A stretch of DNA of 64,000 bases from NCBI RefSeq assembly GCF_001896135.2, contig NZ_MPOH02000011.1, positions 267,103 through 331,102 of the forward strand. Reading direction: 5' to 3'. Below are positions 35,633 to 43,306 of this stretch, in pieces; the first letter of the stretch is position 1; every line of letters starts with the position of its first letter. The position numbers and the translations under genes were made by a program. The notes under the pieces were generated by a model. It was not told where the DNA came from. It was given only the letters and a program-made list of their open reading frames with translations, and ran no database searches. This stretch comes from Streptomyces phaeoluteigriseus. GTDB lineage: Bacteria; Actinomycetota; Actinomycetes; Streptomycetales; Streptomycetaceae.

Positions 35633-36391
35633 ATGCCTGAGCAGCCGCCCTATCTCCGCATCGCCGACGAACTCCGGCGGCGGATCGCGGAGCACGTGTG
35701 GGAGCCGGGAGACCGCCTGCCCTCCCGCGCCCAGATCGGCGAAGAGTGCGGCGTGGGCGAGAACGTCGTGCGCCGGGCGCAGGAGTTGCTGATCTCCCAG
35801 GGTGTGTTGGAGGGCCGCGCCGGATCGGGCACGTACGTCGCCGAGCCGCGGCAGCGCGTGCGGGTGGTCCGTTCCTCGGCGCGCGAGCAGCCCAACGGGT
35901 CGCCCTTCCGTGCGGACATGAAGGCCGTCGGCAGGCAAGGGGACTGGGAGAGCCGGACCGACGCCAAGGTGCCGGCGCCGGCGGAAATCGCGGCACGGCT
36001 GGGCATCGCCGAGGGCGAGCTGTGCGTCCGTACGACGTACGAGTTCCTGGCGGACGGCAGGCCCGTGCAGCTGTCGACGAGTTGGGAGCCGTACGACCTC
36101 ACGGCCGGCACGCTCGTCGTCCTCCCCGAGGGAGGGCCGCACGCCGGGGCGGGCGTCGTGAACCGCATGGCCGCGATCGGCATCACCGTCGGCCACGCCG
36201 TGGAGCAGCCGGAGCCGCGGCAGGCGACCGCCGAGGAGGCGTCGCTACTTGGCATCCAGAAGGCCGCTCTTGTCACGCACATTCGGCGGACGTACTACAG
36301 CGACGAGGGGCGGCCCGTGGAGACGGCGGACATCGTGGTGCCCGCCGCTCACTGCGAGATCGTCTACGAGATTCCGATCAACCGTCCATAG
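35633..36391 (+). CDS. GntR/UTRA regulator, KorSA-like by context
   Basis: A 252-residue regulator. The winged helix at about 6-70 has HVWEPGDRLPSRAQIGEECG and VRRAQELLISQGVLEGRAGS. The UTRA domain at about 90-245 includes LCVRTTYEFLADGRPVQLST. HutC-type GntR proteins such as KorSA repress genes of integrative elements. This one lies about 300 bases from a tRNA-Arg attachment remnant, which fits such a role. The ATG at 35633 follows an AT-rich leader without a visible ribosome site. It probably binds the palindromes just upstream and controls itself and the divergent small-gene operon (inference). Confidence 0.85.
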   Translation: MPEQPPYLRIADELRRRIAEHVWEPGDRLPSRAQIGEECGVGENVVRRAQELLISQGVLEGRAGSGTYVAEPRQRVRVVRSSAREQPNGSPFRADMKAVGRQGDWESRTDAKVPAPAEIAARLGIAEGELCVRTTYEFLADGRPVQLSTSWEPYDLTAGTLVVLPEGGPHAGAGVVNRMAAIGITVGHAVEQPEPRQATAEEASLLGIQKAALVTHIRRTYYSDEGRPVETADIVVPAAHCEIVYEIPINRP

Positions 36392-36437
36392 CGGCCGGCC
36401 TGCGGGATCCGGGGAAGCAGGTCTGCGGGTGCCGCAC

Positions 36438-36551
36438 CTACCTTTGGCGCCGGATGTACCAACCCGCCACCAGCACGATGAGGATGGCAACCACGAAGGC
36501 CCACACGGTCGTTGCGCCGTGGTACGAACGGTACGCAATCAGAGCAAGCAT
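36438..36551 (-). CDS. 37-residue single-span membrane protein
   Basis: The sequence begins MLALIAYRSYHGATTVW and continues as a hydrophobic helix (AFVVAILIVLVAGWYI) with a basic end RRQR, then TAG. A short N-terminal part, one clear membrane helix and a positive tail make it a credible small membrane protein. The ribosome site is poor (AGGGG about 14 bases upstream). It occupies the gap between the GntR gene and the attachment site. Confidence 0.5.
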   Translation of the reverse strand: MLALIAYRSYHGATTVWAFVVAILIVLVAGWYIRRQR

Positions 36552-36690
36552 GTTCAGCGGATACCCCTGTCGTGTGGCCTCAGCAGACCCGCGTCGCCCG
36601 CCCCTCTGCCGAATGCGTGTCGAAGGTGCCGCAGATCCGCGGTCGTCAGCCGAAGAACGCGAGGTCAGAGGGCATGTGCCGGTGATCTCA

Positions 36691-36740
36691 CCAAGCGCCT
36701 TCTAAGCGCTTGGCCGCAGGTTCGAGTCCTGCCGGGGGCG
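36691..36740 (+). other. 3' half of tRNA-Arg(TCT): attachment site of an integrated element
   Basis: The segment carries a complete anticodon arm (AGCGC-CTTCTAA-GCGCT, anticodon TCT), a T-arm (GCAGG-TTCGAGT-CCTGC) and the 3' acceptor strand CGGGGGC. The 5' acceptor strand and D-arm are absent: nothing in the preceding 50 bases pairs with CGGGGGC. A bare tRNA 3' end is the classic footprint of site-specific integration into a tRNA gene. The orientation puts the element on the left and the old chromosome on the right. Confidence 0.75.
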
Positions 36741-36802
36741 CTCTTCCGCTCCGCGTCTGTGCAGGTCAGTGCGGTGCCGTCCGTGGCAGGCCGACTGGCC
36801 GT

Positions 36803-37528
36803 TCAGGCCTGGAGTCCGGCATTCGCCCGCTCGACGACCCGCACCCCGCCCGCCCCCAGCACCGCGACCGCTGCCGTGTGTGTGTCCTCGACCGTCAGGT
36901 CCGCCAGGCTCGCCTCGGGGCGCCGGCCGAGCTGTTCCGGCCAGGTGAGGACGGCCGGGGCGGCGTCCGGGGCGGACACCTCCAGCTCGCGCAACGGCAC
37001 GTGCAATCCCACGCCGAGTGCCTTCAGTGCGGCCTCCTTGCGGGTCCAGGTACGCAGGAAGGCGGAACGGCGCCCGGCGGCGGGGCGGGCGTACAGCGCG
37101 CTCAGTTCGGTGGCGCCGAGCGCTGTGCGTGCCGCCGCGTCGACGTCGAGACCGATGCCGTCGTCCTCCACGTCGAGCCCCACGGCCGCATCCCGGCAGA
37201 CTGCGACCCCCACCACGTTCCCGCTGTGGGTGACGGAGAAGTCGACGTCCGCGTACGGCGACCCCGCCGGCACCGCCAGTCTCACCTTGCCGTGCGGTCC
37301 GCCGCAGCGTGGGCACACCCGGCGCAGGGGCACGTCGGCCGGAGACAGCCCGAGCAGTTCGCCCAGGGTGAGGCGACTGAGCGCGCACCCGACCAGGAAG
37401 CGGGCCTTGTCGTCCGGGCGGGCCGTGGCCTCGTAACGGGCGCGTTCCACGGCGTCGAGCAGACCGAGGAGCCCCGGCCGGGCGTCGCCCGACCGCGCCC
37501 ACCGCACCAGCACCTCGTGCTCCGTCAC
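36803..37528 (-). CDS. Sfp-type 4'-phosphopantetheinyl transferase
   Basis: A 241-residue enzyme that moves phosphopantetheine from CoA to a carrier-protein serine. Family motifs are FSVTHS (97-102), GLDVED (117-122, Mg binding) and WTRKEAALKALG (from 161). Two Cys pairs (CPRCGG) near residue 72 are typical of actinobacterial members. The length matches the Sfp group. It is cytoplasmic. An acyl carrier protein gene lies 5 kb away, and the hydrolase, polyamine and FkbH-like genes lie between, so it could activate that carrier protein (inference). It is the first gene to the right of the attachment site. Confidence 0.9.
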   Translation of the reverse strand: MTEHEVLVRWARSGDARPGLLGLLDAVERARYEATARPDDKARFLVGCALSRLTLGELLGLSPADVPLRRVCPRCGGPHGKVRLAVPAGSPYADVDFSVTHSGNVVGVAVCRDAAVGLDVEDDGIGLDVDAAARTALGATELSALYARPAAGRRSAFLRTWTRKEAALKALGVGLHVPLRELEVSAPDAAPAVLTWPEQLGRRPEASLADLTVEDTHTAAVAVLGAGGVRVVERANAGLQA

Positions 37529-37641
37529 GGTCCCTCACCCTGATCCGCCGACCGGCCCACGCCCTAGACTCCTGCCCGCCGCCTACAGCGACGTCGCCGA
37601 CAAACGATGACCACGACCACGACGACCACGAAAGCAGCCGG

Positions 37642-38577
37642 ATGCGTCTGCACACACAGGAGTGGGGAACGGGCGACCGTCTCGCCGTCCTCGTCCACGG
37701 CATCATGACCGACCACCGCACCTGGCACGAGCTGGCACCGGTGCTCACCGGGCGGGGTTACCGCGTCCTCGCGGTGGATCTGCGGGGCCACGGCGCCAGC
37801 GGGCGCGGGGCGTACGCGCCCGCGCTCTTCGCCGAGGATCTTCTGGAGACCCTCCCGCGCCACCCCGAGCTGGCGTTGGGCCACTCCCTGGGCGCGCTGG
37901 CCCTGGCTCTGGCGGTGGAGGAGCTGGCTCCGGCGCGTGCGGTCTATTCGGAGCCCGCCTGGCGGCTGAGCGGGTCGGAGGGTGGGCTCGACCCGGCCTT
38001 CTTCACGCTCTTCAAACGCTCGCCCGAACTGCTGACCAGCTTCTCCCGCCCGCGCGACGACGCCGCGGCCGAGGGCGCCGAGCGACTCACGACCGAGCGA
38101 CTCACGACCGAGCAACTCACGACCGAACGGCTCACCGTCGAACATCTCGGAGCGGAGCGACCCACGGCCGAAGGACTTACGGCCGAACGACTCACGACCG
38201 AGCGACCCACGGCCGAACGACTCACGACCGAGCGACCCACGGCCGAACGACCCACGGCCGAACGGCTCACGGCCCAGCGACTCACCGTAGAACAGCTCGC
38301 GGCCCAGCGGCTCACCTTCGAACGGCTGGCCCTGGACGCCTGGGACGAGAACACCGCCCTCGCCCTCTCCGCCCACCGCCTCGTCGACCACACGCCGGAG
38401 AAGGCCGTCGTCCCCTCGCTGGTCCAGGTGTCGGACCCGAGCATGCTCGTCAGCGCGCAGGGGAGGGTGGAACTCGGGCGACGGGGCTTCGAGGTGCGTA
38501 CGGTGCCCGACGCACCGCACGCGATCCACCGGGACCGATTCGACGCGTTCGTCGAATCCCTCTCGGGATGGCTGTGA
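37642..38577 (+). CDS. Alpha/beta hydrolase with pentapeptide-repeat insert
   Basis: A 311-residue hydrolase. The oxyanion segment VHGIM and the nucleophile elbow GHSLG (about 78-82) are present, and the His is in PHAIHRDRF near the C-terminus. In place of a normal cap, residues 146-230 are 17 imperfect copies of a five-residue unit (TERLT/AERPT type), likely one long amphipathic or flexible helix. Without the insert the protein would be about 225 residues, a minimal hydrolase core. It starts at ATG 37642. It diverges from the phosphopantetheinyl transferase and converges on speD. The substrate is unknown; a thioesterase-like role on the nearby carrier protein is possible. Confidence 0.85.
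   Translation: MRLHTQEWGTGDRLAVLVHGIMTDHRTWHELAPVLTGRGYRVLAVDLRGHGASGRGAYAPALFAEDLLETLPRHPELALGHSLGALALALAVEELAPARAVYSEPAWRLSGSEGGLDPAFFTLFKRSPELLTSFSRPRDDAAAEGAERLTTERLTTEQLTTERLTVEHLGAERPTAEGLTAERLTTERPTAERLTTERPTAERPTAERLTAQRLTVEQLAAQRLTFERLALDAWDENTALALSAHRLVDHTPEKAVVPSLVQVSDPSMLVSAQGRVELGRRGFEVRTVPDAPHAIHRDRFDAFVESLSGWL
38077..38331 (+). repeat. In-frame 15-bp tandem repeat (17 units)
   Basis: Seventeen imperfect 15-bp units of the type GCCGAGCGACTCACG occur inside the hydrolase gene, encoding [A/T]-E-R-[L/P]-T variants. The unit length keeps the frame, so copy number can vary without disrupting the gene. Confidence 0.9.
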
Positions 38578-38650
38578 AATCAATGCGGCGGAGAATCAAC
38601 GCACTCACACCGTAGAACACGCCGCCCCGCGGTCAGGCCATTTCCTGGAA

Positions 38651-39031
38651 TCAGTGCACCGCGCGCAGCATGCGCGTCACATTGATTTTCGTCGGCGAAA
38701 GGCCGAGTTCCACACTCTGCATCATCCGCTCGCCGTTCAGTCGGCCATAGGCGAGCAGATCGACGTTGGCCAGGCTGAATTCCGGCCAGGTGTGAATGCT
38801 CAGATGCGATGCCGAAAGCAGCAGAATGGCGGTGACGGCGCCATTGGGGAAAACGTGCGAGGCCTCACCGAGCACCTGGGCGTTTCCCTTTTCGGCGGCT
38901 GTGCGCAGCACCTGGAGGAGACGCTCCTGGTCGGTCAGGATGCTGTGATCGCTCACCCACACGTCTACCGCGTAGGAGCACAAATCGTCGACGTTTATAC
39001 CCTCGGTGGCGAGGCTTGCGGGGTTGGTCAT
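38651..39031 (-). CDS. speD: S-adenosylmethionine decarboxylase proenzyme
   Basis: A 126-residue prokaryotic-type (class 1B) AdoMet decarboxylase. It cleaves itself at Ser75 in SASHLSIHTWPE, forming the pyruvoyl group, and supplies decarboxylated AdoMet as aminopropyl donor. FPNGAVTAILLLSASHL and the C-terminal SPTKINVTRML fit the family, and the length is usual. The gene diverges from a BpsA-like aminopropyltransferase that would use its product. The ATG at 39031 lacks an adjacent ribosome site; the only strong site (AAAGGAG, 39064-39070) is about 33 bases upstream. Confidence 0.9.
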   Translation of the reverse strand: MTNPASLATEGINVDDLCSYAVDVWVSDHSILTDQERLLQVLRTAAEKGNAQVLGEASHVFPNGAVTAILLLSASHLSIHTWPEFSLANVDLLAYGRLNGERMMQSVELGLSPTKINVTRMLRAVH

Positions 39032-39383
39032 GGGGAACCGGGGGTCGCTATCCGCTGCCCCCGTCTCCTTTCACATAGAGGTGCGCTGGTCCGCGCGGCC
39101 GAAGGGGAAGGTCTCGAGGCCGAAAACCGACGCTCGGTGTGGCCCAGCGTAGCATCCGGGTCGCTCTACGGCTCGCGCACGCACGCTGTCAAGGGGTACG
39201 CCGCCTCCCTCATCGCCGCTCCCCGAAAATTCGGTAAGCATTTCCGCGAACACCCCGAAACAGCGTTTCCCATTCCTCCTGTTCCTTTCCGAATTCACCG
39301 ATCCGCGGGTGCGTCCGGTCGCCGCCGCGCCAGCCCGTATACTCGATAGACATGTATTCCATCAGCCCGCCCGGAGCAGCTTT
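39032..39383. promoter_or_regulatory. Divergent speD / aminopropyltransferase promoter region
   Basis: A 352-bp region. On the speD side it holds AAAGGAG at 39064-39070 directly after a start-stop ATGTGA (39076-39071). The in-frame leader between that TGA and the speD ATG has no other start codon. On the other side GGAGCAGC precedes the GTG at 39384. No promoter boxes are certain. Confidence 0.4.
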
Positions 39384-41236
39384 GTGAAAAACGCGCCTCG
39401 ACACCGTCGGAGTACCCCCGCCGATCGAGTGCTCACAGAAGTCGCGGAGGCCGTCAGGCTTCAGGAGGGCCCGCCCGGAGTGCGTTCCGTGCTGCGTGCC
39501 CTGCGTCGTCTGGCCCCCGCCTCGACCAGGGACATCAGCCGGGCCACCGGCCTGCCCGTCCCGATCGTGGCCGCCCTCGGGAACGAGCTGCGCCGACGCG
39601 ACCTCCTCACCAAGGAGCGTCCCTCCCGGCTGACCCCGGCCGGCCTGGACGTCGTGGCCGAGCTGGGCATGGACCTCACGCTGGATGCGACCTGCACCAC
39701 CTGCGAGGGCCGCGAACTGGTCATCCCCGACGTGCTGGAGGAGGCGGTACGGCGGCTCAGCGACCTGATGGAGTCGGGCCCGGCCGCCGACATGTCGATC
39801 GACCAGTCCCACTGCACGCCCGAGACCAAGGTGCGCCGCGTCCTGGCCCTGCTCGCGGCGGGCGCGCTGCCGGGCGGCAATCTTCTGCTGATCGGCGACG
39901 ACGACCTCGTCTCCCTGGCCGTCGCCGTCGTCGGCGACGTGCTCGGCTCCCCGATCGTCGAGCGGGTGACCGTCGTCGACATCTCCCCCGAGATCCTCGC
40001 CTACATCCGGAAGGTGTCGGCCGGTCTCGGCACCCGCGTCGAGACGGTCGAGCACGACCTGCGCCACCCCCTGCCCACCGAGCTGCACAGCGGTTTCGAC
40101 GTGGCGATGACCGACCCGCCCTACACCGCGGAAGGCGCCCGCCTGTTCCTCTCGCGTGCCGTGGAGGGCCTGCGCCCCGGCCCCTCGCACAGCGTCTTCT
40201 TCTCCTTCGGCGGCAAGAGCCCGGACGAGATGCTCGAGGTCCAGCGCGAGATCATGGCGCTCGGGCTGGTCACCAACGGCTACATCCGCAACTTCAACGA
40301 GTACCAGGGCAGCGGCATCCTCGGCGGGGTCGGCTTCTTCCAGCACCTCCTCACCACCACCTCGACCGCCTCCCACCAGGGCGACTTCGAAGGCCCCCTC
40401 TACACCGGTGACAAGCGGACGCGCCAGCGCGAGTACACGTGCGTGGCCTGCAACACCGCGCTGCGCGTCGGCCCCGGCGCCCGCTGGACGTCCGTCGCCG
40501 CACTGCGTGACGAGGGCTGCCCCCAGTGCGGCAAGGGCCCCTTCCGTCCGGGCCGCCTGGTCGCCGCCGACGAGCCCCCGACCACCCTCGCGGTCACGGT
40601 GGACGAGCCGGCCCCCGCACCCGTACCCGTATCGGAACCTGCACCGGCACCGGCCCCGGCACCCATCGCCACCCCCGCCCCGGCGCTCGCGCAGCCCTCC
40701 CACTCCCTGCGACCCGGCTGGCAGCGCCCCACCCCCGAGTCCCGCGCCGCCCTCGAACAGCGGGCCCGGCCCTGCCTCACCCGTCAGGCCGACGAGGGCG
40801 ACCTCCCGGCCATCGGGGAGTTCGAGGCCGAGATCGCCCGCATCTCCTTCGGCGAGGACGCCGTCGACGACCCCGCCCGGCACGCGTCACGCGTCGGCCG
40901 TTCCATGGAGAAGTCGAAGGAGGGCATGATCGTCGCCCACCGCCCCGACGGCGACACGGTCGGCTGGTGCTGGGTGAGCATCAACCAGAACCAGATGACG
41001 GCGACCGTTACGCCAACTTCCGCTCCCTCGCCGTCGCCCCGCTCGACAACCGCGCCGACGTCGCCGAACTCCTCCTCACCGAAGGCCTGGAGTTCTGCCT
41101 GGCCAACGGCATCACCGAAGTCGTCGGCCGCGTCCACGTCGGCAACGTCCCGATGCGCACGGTCTACCGCAAGTTCGGCTTCGACCCCGCCACTCTGACC
41201 ATGAAGCTGCGCCTCCCGGAGGAGGAATCCCGATGA
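39384..41236 (+). CDS. BpsA-like branched-polyamine synthase joined to a GNAT domain (frame change near 41,000)
   Basis: The first ~370 residues match the bis-aminopropyl spermidine synthase family (DUF43). They comprise an N-terminal winged helix (STRDISRATGLPVPIVAAL), an AdoMet-like Rossmann domain (GGNLLLIGDDDLVSLAVAVV), the MTDPPYTAEGARLFL motif and a C-terminal C4 zinc ribbon (CVACN...CPQCG). A Pro/Ala linker leads to a GNAT acyltransferase domain. That domain needs one base added near 40,999-41,001 to read on to FRSLAVAPL...MRTVYRKFGF and stop at 41236. Start is GTG 39384 after GGAGCAGC. BpsA adds aminopropyl groups from decarboxylated AdoMet to spermidine; the fused GNAT could acylate the product (inference). 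It overlaps the next gene by ATGA. Confidence 0.78.
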
Positions 41237-42377
41237 CCGGCGCGACCGGCGCGACCGGCGCGAGCAGTGCACCCGACCCGACCGGTTACAACCCCGACCG
41301 GATCAAGTGCGTCGTCTGGGACCTGGACGGCACCCTGTGGGACGAGATCGCGGTGGAGACCCTCACCGACGAACTGCCGGTCCCCCGGCCCGAGATGCTG
41401 GCCGCGATCGACGCGCTGGCGGCCCGCGGCGTGCTCAGCAGCCTCGCCAGCCGCAGCGCGCCCGCGGTCCTCGACCGGATGGACGCCGTGCCCGGCCTCC
41501 GGGAGCGCTTCCTCGCCCCGCAGGTGTCCTGGCAGGACAAGAGCGAGTCGCTGCGCCGCATCGCCAAGGATCTCGGGATCGCCGTCGAGGCACTGGTCCT
41601 GATCGACGACTCCCCGTACGAGCGCGCCGAGGTGGAGGCGCTGCTGCCGGGCGTGCGTACCCTCGACCCCGGCGAAGTCCCGGCGCTGCTGGCGGCGTTC
41701 GAGGACCGCGAGGTCACCCCCGAGTCGCGGGATCGGGTGCGCCGCTACCGCACCGAGGAGACCCGCCGGGCCGAGGGCGAGCGCTTCCAGGGCACCCGGG
41801 AGGAGTTCCTGCGCTGGTGCGACATGCGCCTCACGGTCGGCCCGGCCGTCGCCGAGGAGGTCCCGCGGGCACTGGAACTCGCCGCGCGCACCCACCGTCT
41901 GAACTCCTCCGGCCTGACCCCCGACCGGCTCCGCGCGCTCGCCGCCGCGGACGGGCACGAGCTGTACACCGCCCGGATGTCCGACCGCTTCGGGGAGTAC
42001 GGCATCATCGGCGCCGCTCTCGTCGACCGGACCGCCCGCGGTTCCTGGTCGTGCCGCTGCTGGCGCTCTCCTGCCGGGTCGCCGGCCGGGGCGCCGCGGC
42101 GGCGTTCCTGTTCTGGCTGATGGAGCGGGCGCGGGAGTCCGGTGCAGAGGACTTCCGGGTGACACTGCGGCCGACGGACGCCAACCTGGAGATGCGGATC
42201 CTGCTCCGCCAGGCGGGCCTGCGCCGTACAGAAGCCGACGACAGCGCCGACGGCAGCACTGTCGGCGACGACGGGGCGGTCCTGGCCCGCACCCTCGACA
42301 GCGGTGGCGGTGGCGGCGACCTGCCGAAGCCCCCCGCCTGGCTGCATGTCTTCACCCGAAAGGACGCCGACGCGTGA
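41233..42377 (+). CDS. FkbH-like HAD-IIIC protein (frame change near 42,035)
   Basis: The protein has a HAD core with the nucleophile motif CVVWDLDGTLW and LVLIDDSPYERAEVEALLPG. The C-terminal part is GNAT-like, typical of FkbH proteins. One base must change at about 42,030-42,042 so that GAALVDR continues into FLVVPLLALSCRVAGRGAAA and ends at 42377. FkbH-type enzymes take 1,3-bisphosphoglycerate and load a glyceryl unit on an acyl carrier protein; the next gene is such a carrier. ATG 41233 follows GGAGGAAT. Gene pairs of this kind occur in polyketide clusters, but no ketosynthase is present here. Confidence 0.82.
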
Positions 42378-42688
42378 CCGAGGCCCACTCCCCCTCCTCC
42401 CCCTCCACCACCACCTCCTCCGCGGACCGCGCGGCGGTGGAGGAGGAGCTTCGCGCGATGATCGCGGAGGCCGCCCGTCTGGACGCCGCCGTGGTAGCAG
42501 GACTCCCCGCCGACACCGACCTGTTCGGCCCGGAGATCGGCCTGACCTCGCTGGCCGGGGTGACGCTGCTGGGCGCGGTCGACGCCCGCTTCGGCGTCGA
42601 TGTCGCCGCGCTGGACCTCAGCCTGGACAGCCTCCAGTCCATCGCCACCCTGGCCGACTTCGTGACGGCGCACCGGAGCACCCTCTGA
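42374..42688 (+). CDS. Acyl carrier protein
   Basis: A 104-residue carrier protein with the phosphopantetheine-attachment serine at Ser59 in the motif EIGLTSLAGVTLL. Downstream helices DARFGVDVA and LDSLQSIATLADFV follow the ACP pattern. The first ~20 residues are Ser/Thr-rich and disordered. The GTG start overlaps the FkbH-like stop (GTGA), so it is translationally coupled and probably the glyceryl acceptor. It would need the Sfp-type transferase at 36803. Confidence 0.88.
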   Translation: MTEAHSPSSPSTTTSSADRAAVEEELRAMIAEAARLDAAVVAGLPADTDLFGPEIGLTSLAGVTLLGAVDARFGVDVAALDLSLDSLQSIATLADFVTAHRSTL

Positions 42689-42823
42689 GGCGCACTCCCC
42701 CGCGCGTGCGCGACAAGGGTGATCGGCGGATGCCGCCGTGACCTGCCCGGGGGGCCGGCGTTGAACGGGGAGTGCGGTGGCGCGACCTGCTGCCGTGCGA
42801 ACCGAACCACAAAGGAGAATGTG

Positions 42824-43147
42824 ATGTCTCGCATCGCGAAGGCAGCCGCTGTCGCCGTCGGCGCCGGCGCCATGATGGTCAGCGGAGCCGGCCTGGCAAT
42901 GGCGGACGCGGACGCGCAGGGTGCGGCCGTTGGCTCGCCGGGCGTCCTGTCCGGCAACGTGGTCCAGGTCCCGATCCACGTGCCGATCAACATCTGCGGC
43001 AACACCGTCAACATCGTCGGCCTGCTCAACCCGGCCTTCGGCAACACCTGCGCCAACGTCAGCAACCACGACAAGGGCGAGGACAAGCACGAGGACAAGG
43101 GCGGCCAGCACCACAGCGGCGGCGACGCCAGTGGCTACGGCGGCTGA
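42824..43147 (+). CDS. chpG: Short chaplin with charged His/Asp tail
   Basis: A 107-residue chaplin. It has a signal peptide (cleavage after AMA-DADA) and then the hydrophobic, amyloid-forming chaplin domain GSPGVLSGNVVQVPIHVPIN with two Cys. The usual chaplin would end at about NTCANV. Here 28 more residues (DKGEDKHEDKGG...) form a charged, His- and Gly-rich tail. Chaplins coat aerial hyphae and spores and lower water surface tension. AAAGGAG lies 6 bases before the ATG at 42824. The name follows its position beside tyrosinase, as for S. coelicolor chpG; the tail is unusual. Confidence 0.85.
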   Translation: MSRIAKAAAVAVGAGAMMVSGAGLAMADADAQGAAVGSPGVLSGNVVQVPIHVPINICGNTVNIVGLLNPAFGNTCANVSNHDKGEDKHEDKGGQHHSGGDASGYGG

Positions 43148-43172
43148 CGTCAGCTCGCAGCAGCACCCCTAA

Positions 43173-43214
43173 GGGAGAGCCCCGGCACCTCGAGCGCCGG
43201 GGCTCTCCCCTTTT
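43173..43214. terminator. Strong bidirectional terminator
   Basis: GGGAGAGCCCCGGC (43173-43186) pairs perfectly with GCCGGGGCTCTCCC (43196-43209) across a 9-base loop and is followed by TTTT. It ends the chaplin transcript, and from the other side it can end the tyrosinase transcript. Confidence 0.9.
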
Positions 43215-43306
43215 CCCTGCCTCCCTCACGCGTACCGGCAGCTTTCCCTGCCGCCTCTCGTGTACCGGCAGCGCTCACGCGTACCGTCGGCCATACCGTG
43301 GCCGCC

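Noticed and set aside
36640..36740. An intact tRNA-Arg gene
   Set aside because: The 5' acceptor strand and D-arm are missing upstream of the anticodon arm, so only an attachment remnant is called.
37564..38583. An antisense frame across the hydrolase repeat with a Gly/Arg/Ser-Phe repeat protein
   Set aside because: The repeat unit is a multiple of three on both strands, so an open antisense frame is expected. No start signal or domain supports it.
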